DNA of 64,000 nucleotides from Bin75 sp965200435 (GCA_965200435.1 OZ241337.1:558001-622000), one strand, 5' to 3'; positions 1-8,765 are shown, counted from the stretch's first letter. The notes: generated by a model not told the origin, from the letters alone. Numbers and translations are program-made.

Positions 1-239
1 CCCATCGACGTCACCACCGCCAGTTCATCCAGGATAATCGCGTTATCCTCGAGAAAGACGCTGTCGGGAAACTCCTCTTCCGGTGGAAGGACTTCAACCG
101 CCACCCCCATTTCCCACAGAGCCCGGCAATACGCTTCATGCTGCCGGAACGCCAAGTGCAGGTCGATCTCGTTACGAGGCACGTACCCGACTTCGCAATT
201 CACAAGCGAGGACGCAGGCCGTCGGGTAAGGGCAATCAT
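1..239 (-). CDS. Dimethylarginine dimethylaminohydrolase-like protein, N-terminal part (runs off the window)
   Basis: The first 79 codons of a gene that continues past the left edge. The frame begins at an ATG preceded by a GGGGAGAG Shine-Dalgarno about ten bases upstream. The protein opens MIALTRRPASSLVNCEVGY and reaches DSVFLEDNAIILDE, which matches the N-terminal half of DDAH/arginine-deiminase-type amidinohydrolases: a TRRPs...NCE opening, then an F-x-E-D-N/T block lining the guanidinium site. These enzymes hydrolyse methylated arginines or related guanidines in the cytoplasm. The catalytic His and Cys lie in the missing C-terminal part, so the exact substrate cannot be judged. It is divergent from the sugar-transporter operon to its right. 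Confidence 0.8.
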   Translation of the reverse strand, partial: MIALTRRPASSLVNCEVGYVPRNEIDLHLAFRQHEAYCRALWEMGVAVEVLPPEEEFPDSVFLEDNAIILDELAVVTSM

Positions 240-645
240 CGCACCGGACTCTCCCCGCCCGGCAGTGGCATCAACCTGACGACCCGCAGGCACGGTAAAC
301 CATGTCCGGCTTGCACAGTGAGGGCTCTTTCGTCTTCCTTCTGTTGTAGGCTGGATCTGTCGGGTTACGCCTATTCGGCTAACCCGACCTGCGGGGGCTC
401 CTCCTTCTGTCTCGAGGAGTGCCAAAGATTTCTGAACTTATCCCATGCCGTTCTTCGTATATTCTCGACAACAGACAATGCTCGACAGCTTGAGCCGGCG
501 TCAACATCAGCAACGAATTGACAGATTTCTGCTTGATCGGCATGCTTTTCTGCATGCGTACGGCTCTCAATCCTGATCATCGTCTTTACCGGGCTGCCAA
601 AATCAGGGCCACGTCGGAAGGAACGACCGTCACGCCATCTTCTCC
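240..645. other. Non-coding stretch between divergent genes
   Basis: About 400 bases separate the DDAH-like gene from the transporter operon. Short frames on both strands here have no recognisable protein character. The only structure seen is the hairpin at 359-388. Promoters for both neighbours should lie here, but no convincing -35/-10 pair was found. Confidence 0.5.
359..388. repeat. REP-like hairpin
   Basis: Perfect 9-bp inverted repeat GTCGGGTTA / TAACCCGAC around a 12-base loop. The stem-loop resembles the short GTCGGGTTA-type palindromes dispersed in many Gram-negative genomes. Only one copy occurs in this window, so its repeat nature here is inferred. Confidence 0.55.
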
Positions 646-1998
646 ATGGTAAGGCACTCACCGCTCCGTCACCTCCCGCCATGGGTAGCCGGGCTTTTCG
701 CCGCGGCACTTTTGTACACCGGGAGCGTCTCCTTCACGCACTGCCGGGAATTCCCCGTCACCGAAGCTCGTCCCCCCTCACCGACGGTGACGCTTCATTT
801 CGTCACGTGGAAGGCAGACCATCCCCGAGCCTGGGCTGAGGCCATTCAATGGTTTGAGCAAGCCCATCCGCACATCCGTATCAAACGGGAAATTGCCCCG
901 CATTCCTCAACGGCCTATCACGATGTATTGACGCAGAAATTAAGGAACCGCGACGTTTCCCTCGACCTGTTCTTTATGGACGTGATCTGGCCCGCGGAGT
1001 TTGCCGCCGCAGGATGGGCCCTCCCGCTCGATGAATATTTCCCGCGGATCGAACGCGAGAAGTTTTTGCCGTCCACGCTTGCCTCAGGCGTCTATGGAGA
1101 CCGGATCTACGGGGTCCCTTCGCGTATCGACAGCGGCATGCTGTATTACCGCAAAGATCTCTTGGAGAAATATGGATTTTCACCGCCCTCGACGTGGCAT
1201 GAACTGGTGCGCCAGGCACAGACGATTCTGAAAAAGGAACGAATCGCACACCCGCTCCTCAGGGGCTACAGCGGTCAGTTCAAGCAGTACGAAGGGCTGG
1301 TGTGCGACATGCTGGAGTTCGTGAGCAGTCACAACGGTTCGTTTCTGACGGAAGACGGCAGACGCTCGAATCTGACGGCGCCCGAGTCCATGCAAGCGGT
1401 GCGATTCGTCCGGGAGCAGATCATTCAACGACTGGCGACCCCGGCCGCGCTGACCTACCAAGAGTCCGAGTCTCTCGCCGTGTTCATCCGTGGGAAAGCC
1501 GTGTTTCATCGCAATTGGCCATATGCGTGGAGCTTGGCGAATGATCCGCGGTATTCGAAGATTGTACGGAAGGTCGGCGTGACCACCCTTCCACGTTTTT
1601 CCGGAGGCAGAAGCACATCCGCCTTGGGCGGGTGGCTGTACGGCATCAGCGCGTATTCGAAGCATCCTGACGAAGCGTGGGCCTTTATCGAGTTTATGAC
1701 GAGTCCTGAGATCCAGAAACATTTTGCTATCTCTGCTTCATTGGCACCCTCGCGCCTTGCGCTGTATGGAGACCAGCAGGTCCTCCTTGCCAGCCCGCAG
1801 TACAAGGACCTACTCCCGGTTTTTCAAACTGCCCGGCCTCGACCCCGCACGCCCGTGTACCCGATTGTTTCGCACATTCTCCAGCGGTATTTCAGCCGCG
1901 TGCTGGCTTTTCCCGAGACGGATATTCCAGAAGAAGCCCAAGACGCCGACCGGCAGATCAATCGGATTTTGGCCTTGGTTCGTGATGGACGAAGATGA
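646..1998 (+). CDS. Sugar ABC transporter substrate-binding protein
   Basis: A 450-residue periplasmic binding protein of the carbohydrate (family 1, MalE/ThuE/LpqY-like) class. It has a positively charged start, a hydrophobic segment at about residues 14-30, then a typical extracellular solute-binding fold: VTLHFVTWKADHP, LDLFFMDVIWPAEFAAAGW, YGVPSRIDSGMLYYRKDLLEKYG and GGWLYGISAYSKHPDEAWAFIEFM. It would capture a sugar, perhaps a disaccharide, and deliver it to the two permeases that follow. It is first in a five-gene plus-strand operon, 23 bases before the first permease. No strong Shine-Dalgarno precedes the chosen ATG, so the start is the least certain part. The ligand cannot be told from sequence. 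Confidence 0.88.
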   Translation: MVRHSPLRHLPPWVAGLFAAALLYTGSVSFTHCREFPVTEARPPSPTVTLHFVTWKADHPRAWAEAIQWFEQAHPHIRIKREIAPHSSTAYHDVLTQKLRNRDVSLDLFFMDVIWPAEFAAAGWALPLDEYFPRIEREKFLPSTLASGVYGDRIYGVPSRIDSGMLYYRKDLLEKYGFSPPSTWHELVRQAQTILKKERIAHPLLRGYSGQFKQYEGLVCDMLEFVSSHNGSFLTEDGRRSNLTAPESMQAVRFVREQIIQRLATPAALTYQESESLAVFIRGKAVFHRNWPYAWSLANDPRYSKIVRKVGVTTLPRFSGGRSTSALGGWLYGISAYSKHPDEAWAFIEFMTSPEIQKHFAISASLAPSRLALYGDQQVLLASPQYKDLLPVFQTARPRPRTPVYPIVSHILQRYFSRVLAFPETDIPEEAQDADRQINRILALVRDGRR

Positions 1999-2021
1999 GT
2001 CTTTTTTGAGTTGAGTTCCCG

Positions 2022-2909
2022 ATGACGCCATCGACCCGAGAACGCACCATCGGCTGGTTCATGCTCCTTCCGGCGCTGACATTCGTTGTCGTCTTTTCGC
2101 TCTATCCGGCCATGGATTCGTTTTGGCTGAGTCTGTACTCGCAATTCCCCGGACAGGAACGGTCCTTTATCGGATTCGACCATTACGCGGAGCTGCTCCA
2201 TGATCCGGTCGCCCATCAGGCCTTCATCGTCACACTGGGCTTCGTTCTGCTCTCGACCACACTGGAACTGATCCTGGGTACGGGCCTTGCGCTGGTCATT
2301 CATGAACGTTTCAAGGGGCAAGGATGGGTCCGGGCGGCCGTGCTGATTCCATGGGCGATTCCTACGGTGGTGGCTTCCCAGATGTGGCGATTTCTGTTGA
2401 ACGATCAATACGGTGCCGTCAACGCGATCCTCTTCGGCGACCGGGTGGAGGCCTACGTCCCGTGGCTGGCCGATCCGTGGATGGCTTTTGGCGCAATCGC
2501 CATGGCCGACGTCTGGAAAACGTCGCCGTTTGTCGGCCTTTTAGTCTTGGCGGGGTTACAAGTCATTCCCAATGAAACCTACGACGCCGCCCGCATCGAC
2601 GGAGCGACCGCATGGCAGCGGTTCCGGCACATCACCCTTCCTTTGCTGAAACCCGCGCTCCTCACCGCCCTGTTGTTCCGGACCATCGATGCGTTTCGGG
2701 TATTCGACCTCGTCTTTGTCATGACGCAAGGCGGCCCAGGCGACGCCACGCAAGTGATTCAATTCTACGGTTATAAAACTTTCTTCACCGAGGGACGCGT
2801 GGGATACGGGACTTCGATCTCGGTCACGGTCTTCGTCGCGATAGCGATTCTCTCCCTGTTCTACATCCGTACCACCGGATCCAAACTCCTGCAACGGGAG
2901 TCGGCATGA
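2022..2909 (+). CDS. Sugar ABC transporter permease (MalF/UgpA type)
   Basis: A 295-residue inner-membrane permease with about six hydrophobic segments, beginning WFMLLPALTFVVVFSLYPA. The cytoplasmic EAA loop is clear near residues 185-205 (YDAARIDGATAWQRFRHITL), the site that docks on the ATPase. The FDLVFVMTQGGPG motif just after it is typical of MalF/UgpA-like subunits. The stop overlaps the next start by four bases (ATGA), indicating translational coupling with the second permease. With that partner it should form the membrane channel for the sugar bound by the upstream binding protein. Confidence 0.92.
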   Translation: MTPSTRERTIGWFMLLPALTFVVVFSLYPAMDSFWLSLYSQFPGQERSFIGFDHYAELLHDPVAHQAFIVTLGFVLLSTTLELILGTGLALVIHERFKGQGWVRAAVLIPWAIPTVVASQMWRFLLNDQYGAVNAILFGDRVEAYVPWLADPWMAFGAIAMADVWKTSPFVGLLVLAGLQVIPNETYDAARIDGATAWQRFRHITLPLLKPALLTALLFRTIDAFRVFDLVFVMTQGGPGDATQVIQFYGYKTFFTEGRVGYGTSISVTVFVAIAILSLFYIRTTGSKLLQRESA

Positions 2910-3721
2910 CGACCCGTCCGGCGTTGTTTGGTGGGATTCTCCTGGCCGTCCTGGGCAGCCTGTGTCCTTTTTTGTGGTTCGTCCTGACCTCGTTCAAATC
3001 ACAAATCCAGGTTGAAGCGATTCCCCCAACCTGGTGGCCGGACGGCAGCCTCGCCTTTTACACATCGGCGCTCATCGAGCATCGATTGTTGCACTACATC
3101 CGGAACAGCGTGATCGTTGCCGGTGCCACCACCATCGTGGCGCTGGGCGTCGCGACGCCTGCCGCCTATGCCCTGGCGCGGCTGCGGCTGCCCGGAAAAG
3201 CGTGGATCCTGGGTGGACTCCTCTGTGTGGCCATGTTCCCGCCCATCGTCATCGCCGGACCAGTTTGGCAAATCCTGGAACGTCTCGGGGGGCTGAATAC
3301 TCATTGGGGACTGGTTCTGCCCTACGTCTCGCTGACCCTTCCTCTCGCGGTCTGGATTCTGACCACGTTTTTTCATGAACTCCCTTTCGAATTGGAAGAA
3401 GCCGCCCGGATCGACGGCTGCACGGCATGGCAAGCGTTGTCCAAAATCCTGCTCCCGCTCGCCGCTCCTGGACTGTTCGCCACAGCCATCCTGACGTTTA
3501 TCTATGCGTGGAACGAGTTTTTCTTCGCCCTGTTGATTCTCACCGACCCCGAACGCCAAACCCTGCCGGTGGGAATTGCCCTGTTTCAGGGGGAATTCAT
3601 CATGCCGTGGGGAGAAATCGCAGCCGCCTCCGTGATTGCCACACTGCCGTTGATCGTCATTGTCCTCCTGTTTCAACGCGGAATCATCAACGGCTTGTCG
3701 GCCGGTGCGGTGAAGGGATAA
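2906..3721 (+). CDS. Sugar ABC transporter permease (MalG/UgpE type)
   Basis: A 271-residue second permease of the importer, with six hydrophobic stretches and the typical MalG opening (GSLCPFLWFVLTSFKSQ). Its EAA loop reads EEAARIDGCTAWQALSKILL at about residues 155-175, followed by the conserved YAWNEFFFALLIL segment. It starts inside the last codon of the first permease and ends three bases before the ATPase gene, so all three are one transcription and translation unit. It pairs with the MalF-like subunit in the inner membrane. Confidence 0.92.
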   Translation: MTTRPALFGGILLAVLGSLCPFLWFVLTSFKSQIQVEAIPPTWWPDGSLAFYTSALIEHRLLHYIRNSVIVAGATTIVALGVATPAAYALARLRLPGKAWILGGLLCVAMFPPIVIAGPVWQILERLGGLNTHWGLVLPYVSLTLPLAVWILTTFFHELPFELEEAARIDGCTAWQALSKILLPLAAPGLFATAILTFIYAWNEFFFALLILTDPERQTLPVGIALFQGEFIMPWGEIAAASVIATLPLIVIVLLFQRGIINGLSAGAVKG

Positions 3722-3724
3722 AAC

Positions 3725-4813
3725 ATGGACGGACTGGCGCTGCGACACATCGAGAAAACGTTCGGCCGGACCAGGGTCCTGCACGACGTGTCATTCGAAG
3801 CCGGTGACGGGGAATTCATCGTGTTGCTGGGTCCGTCCGGTTGCGGTAAATCCACGTTGCTTCGCATTATCGCCGGGCTGGAACCTCCAACCCGGGGCTC
3901 GGTACACATCGGAGGACGGTGCGTGGACGCCATGCCTCCTCCGGACCGTGACGTTGCCATGGTCTTTCAACACTACGCCCTCTACCCGCACCTCACGGTC
4001 AGAGAAAACCTGGCCTTCGGGTTAAAAATGCGCCGGGAGCCCAAGCCCATCATTGAAGAACGTATCGCTGAAACCGCCGCGTTATTGGAAATTCACGACC
4101 TGCTTGACCGGAAGCCCAGGGAACTCTCGGGAGGTCAACAGCAACGCGTTGCCATGGGTCGAGCCATTGTCCGGAAGCCCAGATTATTTCTTTTCGACGA
4201 ACCCCTTTCGAATTTGGATGCCCGTCTTCGGACTTCCATGCGGGTGGAATTGAAGAAATTGCACAGGCGCTTGGGTACGACTATGGTCTACGTGACCCAT
4301 GATCAGGCCGAGGCCATGACATTGGGGCACACCATTGCCGTCATGAATCACGGCAGCATTCAACAGATCGGCCCGCCCGATCAGATTTATCACGAACCCG
4401 GTAATCCCTTTGTAGCCGGGTTCATCGGCAGCCCTCCGATGAATTTATTCGAGGGCTCCTATCGTCTCCTTCAACGGGAGCTTGAATTCCGCAGGGGAAA
4501 TTTGACGCTCAGCGTGCCGTTTCAGGCTCACGACCTGAAAGTTGCAGGTTCCGGGACCGCGACCTTGGGGGTCCGGCCCGAAGACGTCACCTTCGAGCCC
4601 CCCGAGTCGAGCCACGTGGCAATCGTCGGAACCATCGACCTGATTGAAAACCTTGGCGGTGACGTCGTGGTCTATCTCATCGTCAAAGGGCAACCTCTGG
4701 TGGCACGAACATCTCCCGTACTTCGGCAACACGCGGGAGATTCCGTCACGGTCTACATGAAAACATTTCACCTGTTCATCAACGAACACCGGGTGCCTGT
4801 GCCGCCGTTATGA
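3725..4813 (+). CDS. Sugar ABC transporter ATP-binding protein (UgpC/MalK type)
   Basis: A 362-residue ATPase that powers the importer. All nucleotide-binding motifs are intact: Walker A GPSGCGKST (about residues 38-46), Q-loop FQHYALYPHL, signature LSGGQQQRVAMGRA, Walker B LFLFDEPLSNLDA and switch histidine VTHDQ. After residue 240 comes the C-terminal regulatory TOBE/MOP-like domain (LGVRPEDVTFE) found in MalK/UgpC proteins. The length is normal for that family. It lies three bases after the second permease and overlaps the next gene by four bases. Confidence 0.93.
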   Translation: MDGLALRHIEKTFGRTRVLHDVSFEAGDGEFIVLLGPSGCGKSTLLRIIAGLEPPTRGSVHIGGRCVDAMPPPDRDVAMVFQHYALYPHLTVRENLAFGLKMRREPKPIIEERIAETAALLEIHDLLDRKPRELSGGQQQRVAMGRAIVRKPRLFLFDEPLSNLDARLRTSMRVELKKLHRRLGTTMVYVTHDQAEAMTLGHTIAVMNHGSIQQIGPPDQIYHEPGNPFVAGFIGSPPMNLFEGSYRLLQRELEFRRGNLTLSVPFQAHDLKVAGSGTATLGVRPEDVTFEPPESSHVAIVGTIDLIENLGGDVVVYLIVKGQPLVARTSPVLRQHAGDSVTVYMKTFHLFINEHRVPVPPL

Positions 4814-5556
4814 AGCGCCAACCGTTTCTTTTCCTTGCCGCGTCTTGCGTTCTGCCTTCGATTGTCTTTTCTCTTCTCTTTTCGATCGACTGCATGGCCG
4901 AAACCGGTTCTCCATCGGGCATTCAGCCATTGGAACCACTCCCTCAAGCTCACTCCCTTTTCACCGACGCATCCGTTCGCGTCCTCCTCACAGCCGCGGA
5001 CCAGGAACGGTTTCTCAACGCATTGGACAAGCAGCGACCGAATTGGGAGCAATTGCATGATCTGCCCGGTGAAGAACTCGGAACCCGGCTCTTCGACTTC
5101 AACCGGCAGCGGGACGCAGCGCGGGAGGGGCATCCACTCCTGAGCCAGCGAGTGGCGTTCTGGTGGTCGGATGTCCTGGGCGAATACCGTGAAACCCATC
5201 GAGGATGCAGCGTGGTCATGGGACCCGAGTTCACCCGGACGACCTGGGGCCTTGTCCGATTCAAGCCCCTGAACCTGCCCCATGAAATGGTTGCCGTCCC
5301 TTCAGCGGCGAGGCTTCAGACGCTCCGGGACCGCAGGACAAAGGGAGAAAAAATCGGAATCCTTTTTACCGGCACACTGGTTCCCTGGGAATCCATCATC
5401 TATGCCTTTTCTCACGACAACGAAAAACAGGGCCTGCTGATGCCCGTCGTGCAAATTGACGGGGTGCGGTATTTTCTTCATCCCACTTCAGATGAGCGTG
5501 GCGACAACGAGGGCGACCGTTCTTTGGGGGCCACGGCTTCGAACACCGACGAATAA
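4810..5556 (+). CDS. Exported protein of unknown function in the transporter operon
   Basis: A 248-residue protein I do not recognise. It starts within the stop of the ATPase gene (ATGA overlap) and so is coupled to the transporter operon. Residues 1-30 form a signal peptide (MKRQPFLFLAASCVLPSIVF, ending near CMAET). The mature part is mixed alpha/beta with no catalytic motif I can name, and contains GIQPLEPLPQAHSLFTDAS and RFKPLNLPHEMVAVPS. Its location suggests a periplasmic accessory to sugar uptake or metabolism. Its last 26 codons overlap the tail of the convergent reductase gene. Confidence 0.7.
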   Translation: MKRQPFLFLAASCVLPSIVFSLLFSIDCMAETGSPSGIQPLEPLPQAHSLFTDASVRVLLTAADQERFLNALDKQRPNWEQLHDLPGEELGTRLFDFNRQRDAAREGHPLLSQRVAFWWSDVLGEYRETHRGCSVVMGPEFTRTTWGLVRFKPLNLPHEMVAVPSAARLQTLRDRRTKGEKIGILFTGTLVPWESIIYAFSHDNEKQGLLMPVVQIDGVRYFLHPTSDERGDNEGDRSLGATASNTDE

Positions 5557-6377
5557 TCGGCATCTTGCAGACCTTTCCCCATGGTCTCCTCCAGGATCCC
5601 ATGAATGCCGGTGAGTGCGGTTGTTGCCAGATTCACGCCTCGCGCCGCGTTGAGACATAACTCGACGTCCTTTAAAAGATGCTTGGTCGAAAAGTTGGGG
5701 CTGGCATAGTCGCGGGTCAACAAGCGCGGTAATTTTTTTTCGAACATCGGTGACATCAAGGCGCTGTGCTTCAGGACGTTCATGAACGTCTCGACTTCGA
5801 CACCCGACCGCTGCATCAAACTCAGGCTCAAGGAAAAGGCCGTGATATGAGCCGCAATGAGTTGATTCAAGGCCAGCTTCATGGCAGCCGCCTGCCCAAT
5901 CGGTCCCACGAGCAAGGGTTCTTCGCAAAAACACTTCAATACCTCGTGCCATCGTTCCACGTGTTCGACGGTTCCCCCGACCATGACGAGGAGGCGTCCG
6001 GCCTTGGCTTCGGCAAGACTGCCGAGGACCGGCGACTCAAAATAGTCTCCGATGCCCGTTCGAATTTCCTGGCCGAGTGCGAGACTTTCAGCCGGAGCAA
6101 TTGTCCCCATCTGAATAATCGTCCGATTTTGAACGTTGGGTTTCCCCGAAGCGAACAAGGCTTGCTGGATGGCCGGCGCATCGGTCAACATGAGAATCGT
6201 GCACTTCGAAGCCTCGATCGCCTCTGCCGCAGAGCGCGCCTTGAGGGCACCTCGTTGTTGAAGGGCCATACATTTTTCTTCCGTGCGGTTGTACACCACC
6301 ACGTCATGGCCGAGCGTCATCAGCCGCTCGGCCATGGCTGTCCCCATCGAGCCAGTGCCTATCAATGAAACTTGCAT
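5478..6377 (-). CDS. NAD(P)-dependent 3-hydroxyisobutyrate-dehydrogenase-family reductase
   Basis: A 299-residue beta-hydroxyacid dehydrogenase, in the group that includes 3-hydroxyisobutyrate dehydrogenase, tartronate semialdehyde reductase and glyoxylate/succinic semialdehyde reductase. The N-terminal Rossmann motif is MQVSLIGTGSMGTAMAERL, followed by VVVYNRTEEK, which suggests NADP preference (Asn-Arg rather than Asp after the second strand). The catalytic block GPIGQAAAMKLALNQL, with its essential Lys and Asn, lies at about residues 163-178. The substrate cannot be fixed; a small semialdehyde is likely. The gene is convergent with the transporter operon and overlaps its last gene by 79 bases. 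Confidence 0.85.
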   Translation of the reverse strand: MQVSLIGTGSMGTAMAERLMTLGHDVVVYNRTEEKCMALQQRGALKARSAAEAIEASKCTILMLTDAPAIQQALFASGKPNVQNRTIIQMGTIAPAESLALGQEIRTGIGDYFESPVLGSLAEAKAGRLLVMVGGTVEHVERWHEVLKCFCEEPLLVGPIGQAAAMKLALNQLIAAHITAFSLSLSLMQRSGVEVETFMNVLKHSALMSPMFEKKLPRLLTRDYASPNFSTKHLLKDVELCLNAARGVNLATTALTGIHGILEETMGKGLQDADYSSVFEAVAPKERSPSLSPRSSEVG

Positions 6378-6577
6378 CGCTCTCCCTCTCGTCTCAGGAA
6401 ACGTTTGCTGACGTAACAGATGTATCGCAGGGCCGTGAGGAAATCAAACGCAAAGCCGGTGATGACCGCGTCTACCGGTTGACCCCGGCTTTTCAAGTCG
6501 GTATCTTCGTCTCTGCCATCGGGATGAGACAGGGCCTCCGGCCAAGGTGAATCTCCAAGCACAGCGGACAACAGACT

Positions 6578-7006
6578 ATGGATATTTCAATCGGGTCAAA
6601 TCAGCTTCGTAATACGAACGGAATTTTTGTGGCACAGGACCAGGACCTGATCAAGGTCGAACGCAAGGCTGAAGACGGGAGCATCCTCCTGAGCATGGAC
6701 CTCTATAATCCTGCCGGGTCGCAGATTGCCAAGCTGGAGCGGAATGAATGGACGTCCAACGACCAGGGCCGCTTCGAGCTCCGGGCCGATTCCGAATCGG
6801 TGACGGTGATTGACAACACGCTGAAAGGCGTGGTGTTCCTCGTCAAAAAAAATGGGGAACACGGGGTCCAGATCCCACAAGCCAAATTTTACTTGCCGGG
6901 CGGGACGGTATCCGAGGTGACGGCCGAACAGTGGCACGTCGGGAACAAGATGGAATTGAAAGACACGGAAGTCGATCTGCAAGGGGGCGGGATTGAGATT
7001 CAATAA
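6578..7006 (+). CDS. Small beta-rich protein of unknown function
   Basis: A 142-residue protein I cannot assign. It lacks a signal peptide and membrane segments. It is dominated by short alternating strands (IKVERKAEDGSILLSMDLY, RFELRADSESVTVID, GVVFLVKKNGEHG) and ends in a Gly-rich DLQGGGIEIQ. Codon use and smooth composition look like a real gene. It is followed 30 bases later by a DsrE-like gene on the same strand, so the two may be co-transcribed. Confidence 0.65.
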   Translation: MDISIGSNQLRNTNGIFVAQDQDLIKVERKAEDGSILLSMDLYNPAGSQIAKLERNEWTSNDQGRFELRADSESVTVIDNTLKGVVFLVKKNGEHGVQIPQAKFYLPGGTVSEVTAEQWHVGNKMELKDTEVDLQGGGIEIQ

Positions 7007-7036
7007 TGTCTCAAACGGCCAGGCCGGAGTCAGGGC

Positions 7037-7384
7037 TTGCCTTCGGCCAGTGTTCCCATGAACGAATTAGCCGGCAAAAAGCTGGGCTTGCTTCTCTCAA
7101 CCCCGCCGTCTCATCCCAATGCGGAGGTGGTCGTGGGCTTGAGTCGTGAAGCTTTGCGTTCTCATGTGAGCGTGTACTTGTATCTCATCGATGAGGGCGT
7201 GAAAAACCTGGAAAACCCGGCAATCCTCGGCTTGGCTTCGGCAGGCGTCAAAATGAACGTCTGTGCATACGGGTGCCAGCAGCACAAAGTTTCCACGGAA
7301 GGATACGGTCAGGAAGTGACATTCTGCGGATTAGTGGTTCTCTCCCAAATCATCACGGGCTGCGATCGATTCGTCAGCTTGTAA
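7037..7384 (+). CDS. DsrE-family (sulfur-relay-like) protein
   Basis: A 115-residue DsrE/DsrF-like fold protein. The pattern GKKLGLLLSTPPSHPNAEVV, then VSVYLYLIDEGVKNL, then the cysteine site VCAYGCQQHKV and a final GLVVLSQIITGCDRFVSL fits the family, in which a conserved Cys can carry persulfide. The TTG at 7037 is chosen because a GGAG lies eight bases upstream. The ATG at 7058 is an alternative with no visible Shine-Dalgarno, and would shorten the protein by seven residues. No dsrF/dsrH partners are next to it, so a role in a sulfur relay is only suggested. Confidence 0.75.
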   Translation: MPSASVPMNELAGKKLGLLLSTPPSHPNAEVVVGLSREALRSHVSVYLYLIDEGVKNLENPAILGLASAGVKMNVCAYGCQQHKVSTEGYGQEVTFCGLVVLSQIITGCDRFVSL

Positions 7385-7402
7385 CGGGCTTCCCGCTTTT
7401 TT
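7385..7402 (+). terminator. Possible Rho-independent terminator after the DsrE-like gene
   Basis: A short CGGG/CCCG hairpin directly after the stop codon is followed by a run of six T. The stem is only four or five base pairs, so its strength is doubtful. Confidence 0.4.
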
Positions 7403-7419
7403 ATTCTCTCCTTCTTTTC

Positions 7420-8670
7420 TCACTGATTGGCCCGAGAGGACATTGATGGTCTAAAGAGCGGCAGACTTTTCTGCGTTGGCTTTTGGGGCGCACGCTTAAA
7501 GCCCCCGTCTTCCGGAAACGGTGAGGTATCTGTAGAACCATTCAATGAACACGGTGGATAAACGTGATAGGGAGTATCATCCATTTTCGGCAATCGAGAC
7601 TTCACACCGACGAATCGAGAGATGGCACCTTTCAGGCAGTCTTCGTTTAATTCGCAGCAAATCCATTTGCGCCTCAGCGATTCGGCAACCTCACCAGTGA
7701 CGCATGAACCCCCAAAAGGATCAACCACCAGATCCCCTTCATCAGTCAGCATTCGAATGAAATATTCGGGAAGGCGTGCTGGAAATCGTGCAGGATGCAC
7801 CGGCAGGTTATTTGCGCGGCAATAGCCCTGATAAGCCCCGTTTGATTCCGTATTTGCAATAGCTAAAAGGTTTGGAGGAACGGACCCACCGTTGTCCTTC
7901 TCGAATTTATTGGAAATGTCATGACCCGATGGACGCAACTTGGGCTTATAACCGTTCTTCAATAACGATTTCATTGAATTGCTATAGGGGGCGAGAATGC
8001 GTTTGTTGGATGCCTTGGGCCACGGTGTTTTCGACAGCCACCAGACACAGTTTACGGCATCCTTCACTCGTATTCGCCTTACGTTTACCCATTCTGCTGG
8101 AGTCGGCAGTTTTGCGGGATTCCACCAGTAATGTTCCTGACAAAGATGAAAACCGTAATCGCGACACAACGCGATAAGTAGCTCAAAATGGTACAGCGAA
8201 CGAGTAGGAGTCCTGGGTTTCCACACCCCACCGATATCAATCACGAGACTTCCTTTATCCTTCAACACCCGTTGCATGCCTTCGGCAAATGGTCGAAACC
8301 ACCCCACGTATCGGTCAGCATCTTCGTTACCGTAGATCTTCTTTCTGACAAGACCAAACGGCGGAGAAGTCATAATCAGGTCCACAGAATTAGGGGGCAA
8401 TGTCGCATGCAATAGACCGAGAGAATCGCCGTGATAGATTTCGCCATAGTTCGTTTCTCTATAAATCTCGGGTTGCACAATACTGTATAGAGGGGAATCT
8501 TCTTTCACCTGCGAGACGTGCCTATGGTTGTCATGCAGGTGGCGAAGATAGCTGCTCAGTGAATCATATCCGGCTACTTCCGCCGAGCATTGCATCTCCA
8601 AATACTCAGTGTCCGTAAGCCGAAAACTGACGAGCTTTTTTCGAGGGCTTTTAATTTTTGGTCGAGCCAT
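7420..8670 (-). CDS. DNA methyltransferase, beta class (SPPF, probable N4-cytosine type)
   Basis: A 416-residue site-specific DNA methyltransferase. The catalytic motif TSPPF is at about residues 101-105, followed much later by the AdoMet-binding motif VVDPFGGSCVTGEVAE. This catalytic-before-cofactor order defines the beta class, and SPPF rather than DPPY points to N4-cytosine. The first 50 residues (KKLVSFRLTDTEYLEMQ) resemble a ribbon-helix-helix DNA-binding segment. The start at 8670 is preferred over an upstream ATG at 8694 because a sigma70-like promoter would place transcription start at or next to this ATG. The partner HNH nuclease gene just upstream is broken, so this is probably an orphan or relic methylase. 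The local DNA is AT-richer than the surroundings, which suggests transfer. Confidence 0.88.
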   Translation of the reverse strand: MARPKIKSPRKKLVSFRLTDTEYLEMQCSAEVAGYDSLSSYLRHLHDNHRHVSQVKEDSPLYSIVQPEIYRETNYGEIYHGDSLGLLHATLPPNSVDLIMTSPPFGLVRKKIYGNEDADRYVGWFRPFAEGMQRVLKDKGSLVIDIGGVWKPRTPTRSLYHFELLIALCRDYGFHLCQEHYWWNPAKLPTPAEWVNVRRIRVKDAVNCVWWLSKTPWPKASNKRILAPYSNSMKSLLKNGYKPKLRPSGHDISNKFEKDNGGSVPPNLLAIANTESNGAYQGYCRANNLPVHPARFPARLPEYFIRMLTDEGDLVVDPFGGSCVTGEVAESLRRKWICCELNEDCLKGAISRFVGVKSRLPKMDDTPYHVYPPCSLNGSTDTSPFPEDGGFKRAPQKPTQKSLPLFRPSMSSRANQ

Positions 8671-8676
8671 ACCGTA

Positions 8677-8704
8677 ATTGTAATACAAAAACAAATCAAG
8701 TCAA
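8677..8704 (-). promoter_or_regulatory. Sigma70-like promoter of the methyltransferase gene (leaderless)
   Basis: On the minus strand, TTGACT and TACAAT are separated by 16 bases. The -10 box ends six bases before the ATG at 8670, so transcription would begin at about the A of the start codon and the mRNA would have almost no leader. Confidence 0.6.
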
Positions 8705-8765
8705 TATTTTTTTGTCATACGTTACGCTGAAGCAGACGTGATCCGCTTTACAGGAGAGCCGTGGA

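Noticed and set aside
371..709. 112-codon minus-strand frame upstream of the ABC transporter
   Set aside because: Strongly Arg-rich, crosses the REP-like hairpin and overlaps the start of the binding-protein gene, with no ribosome site.
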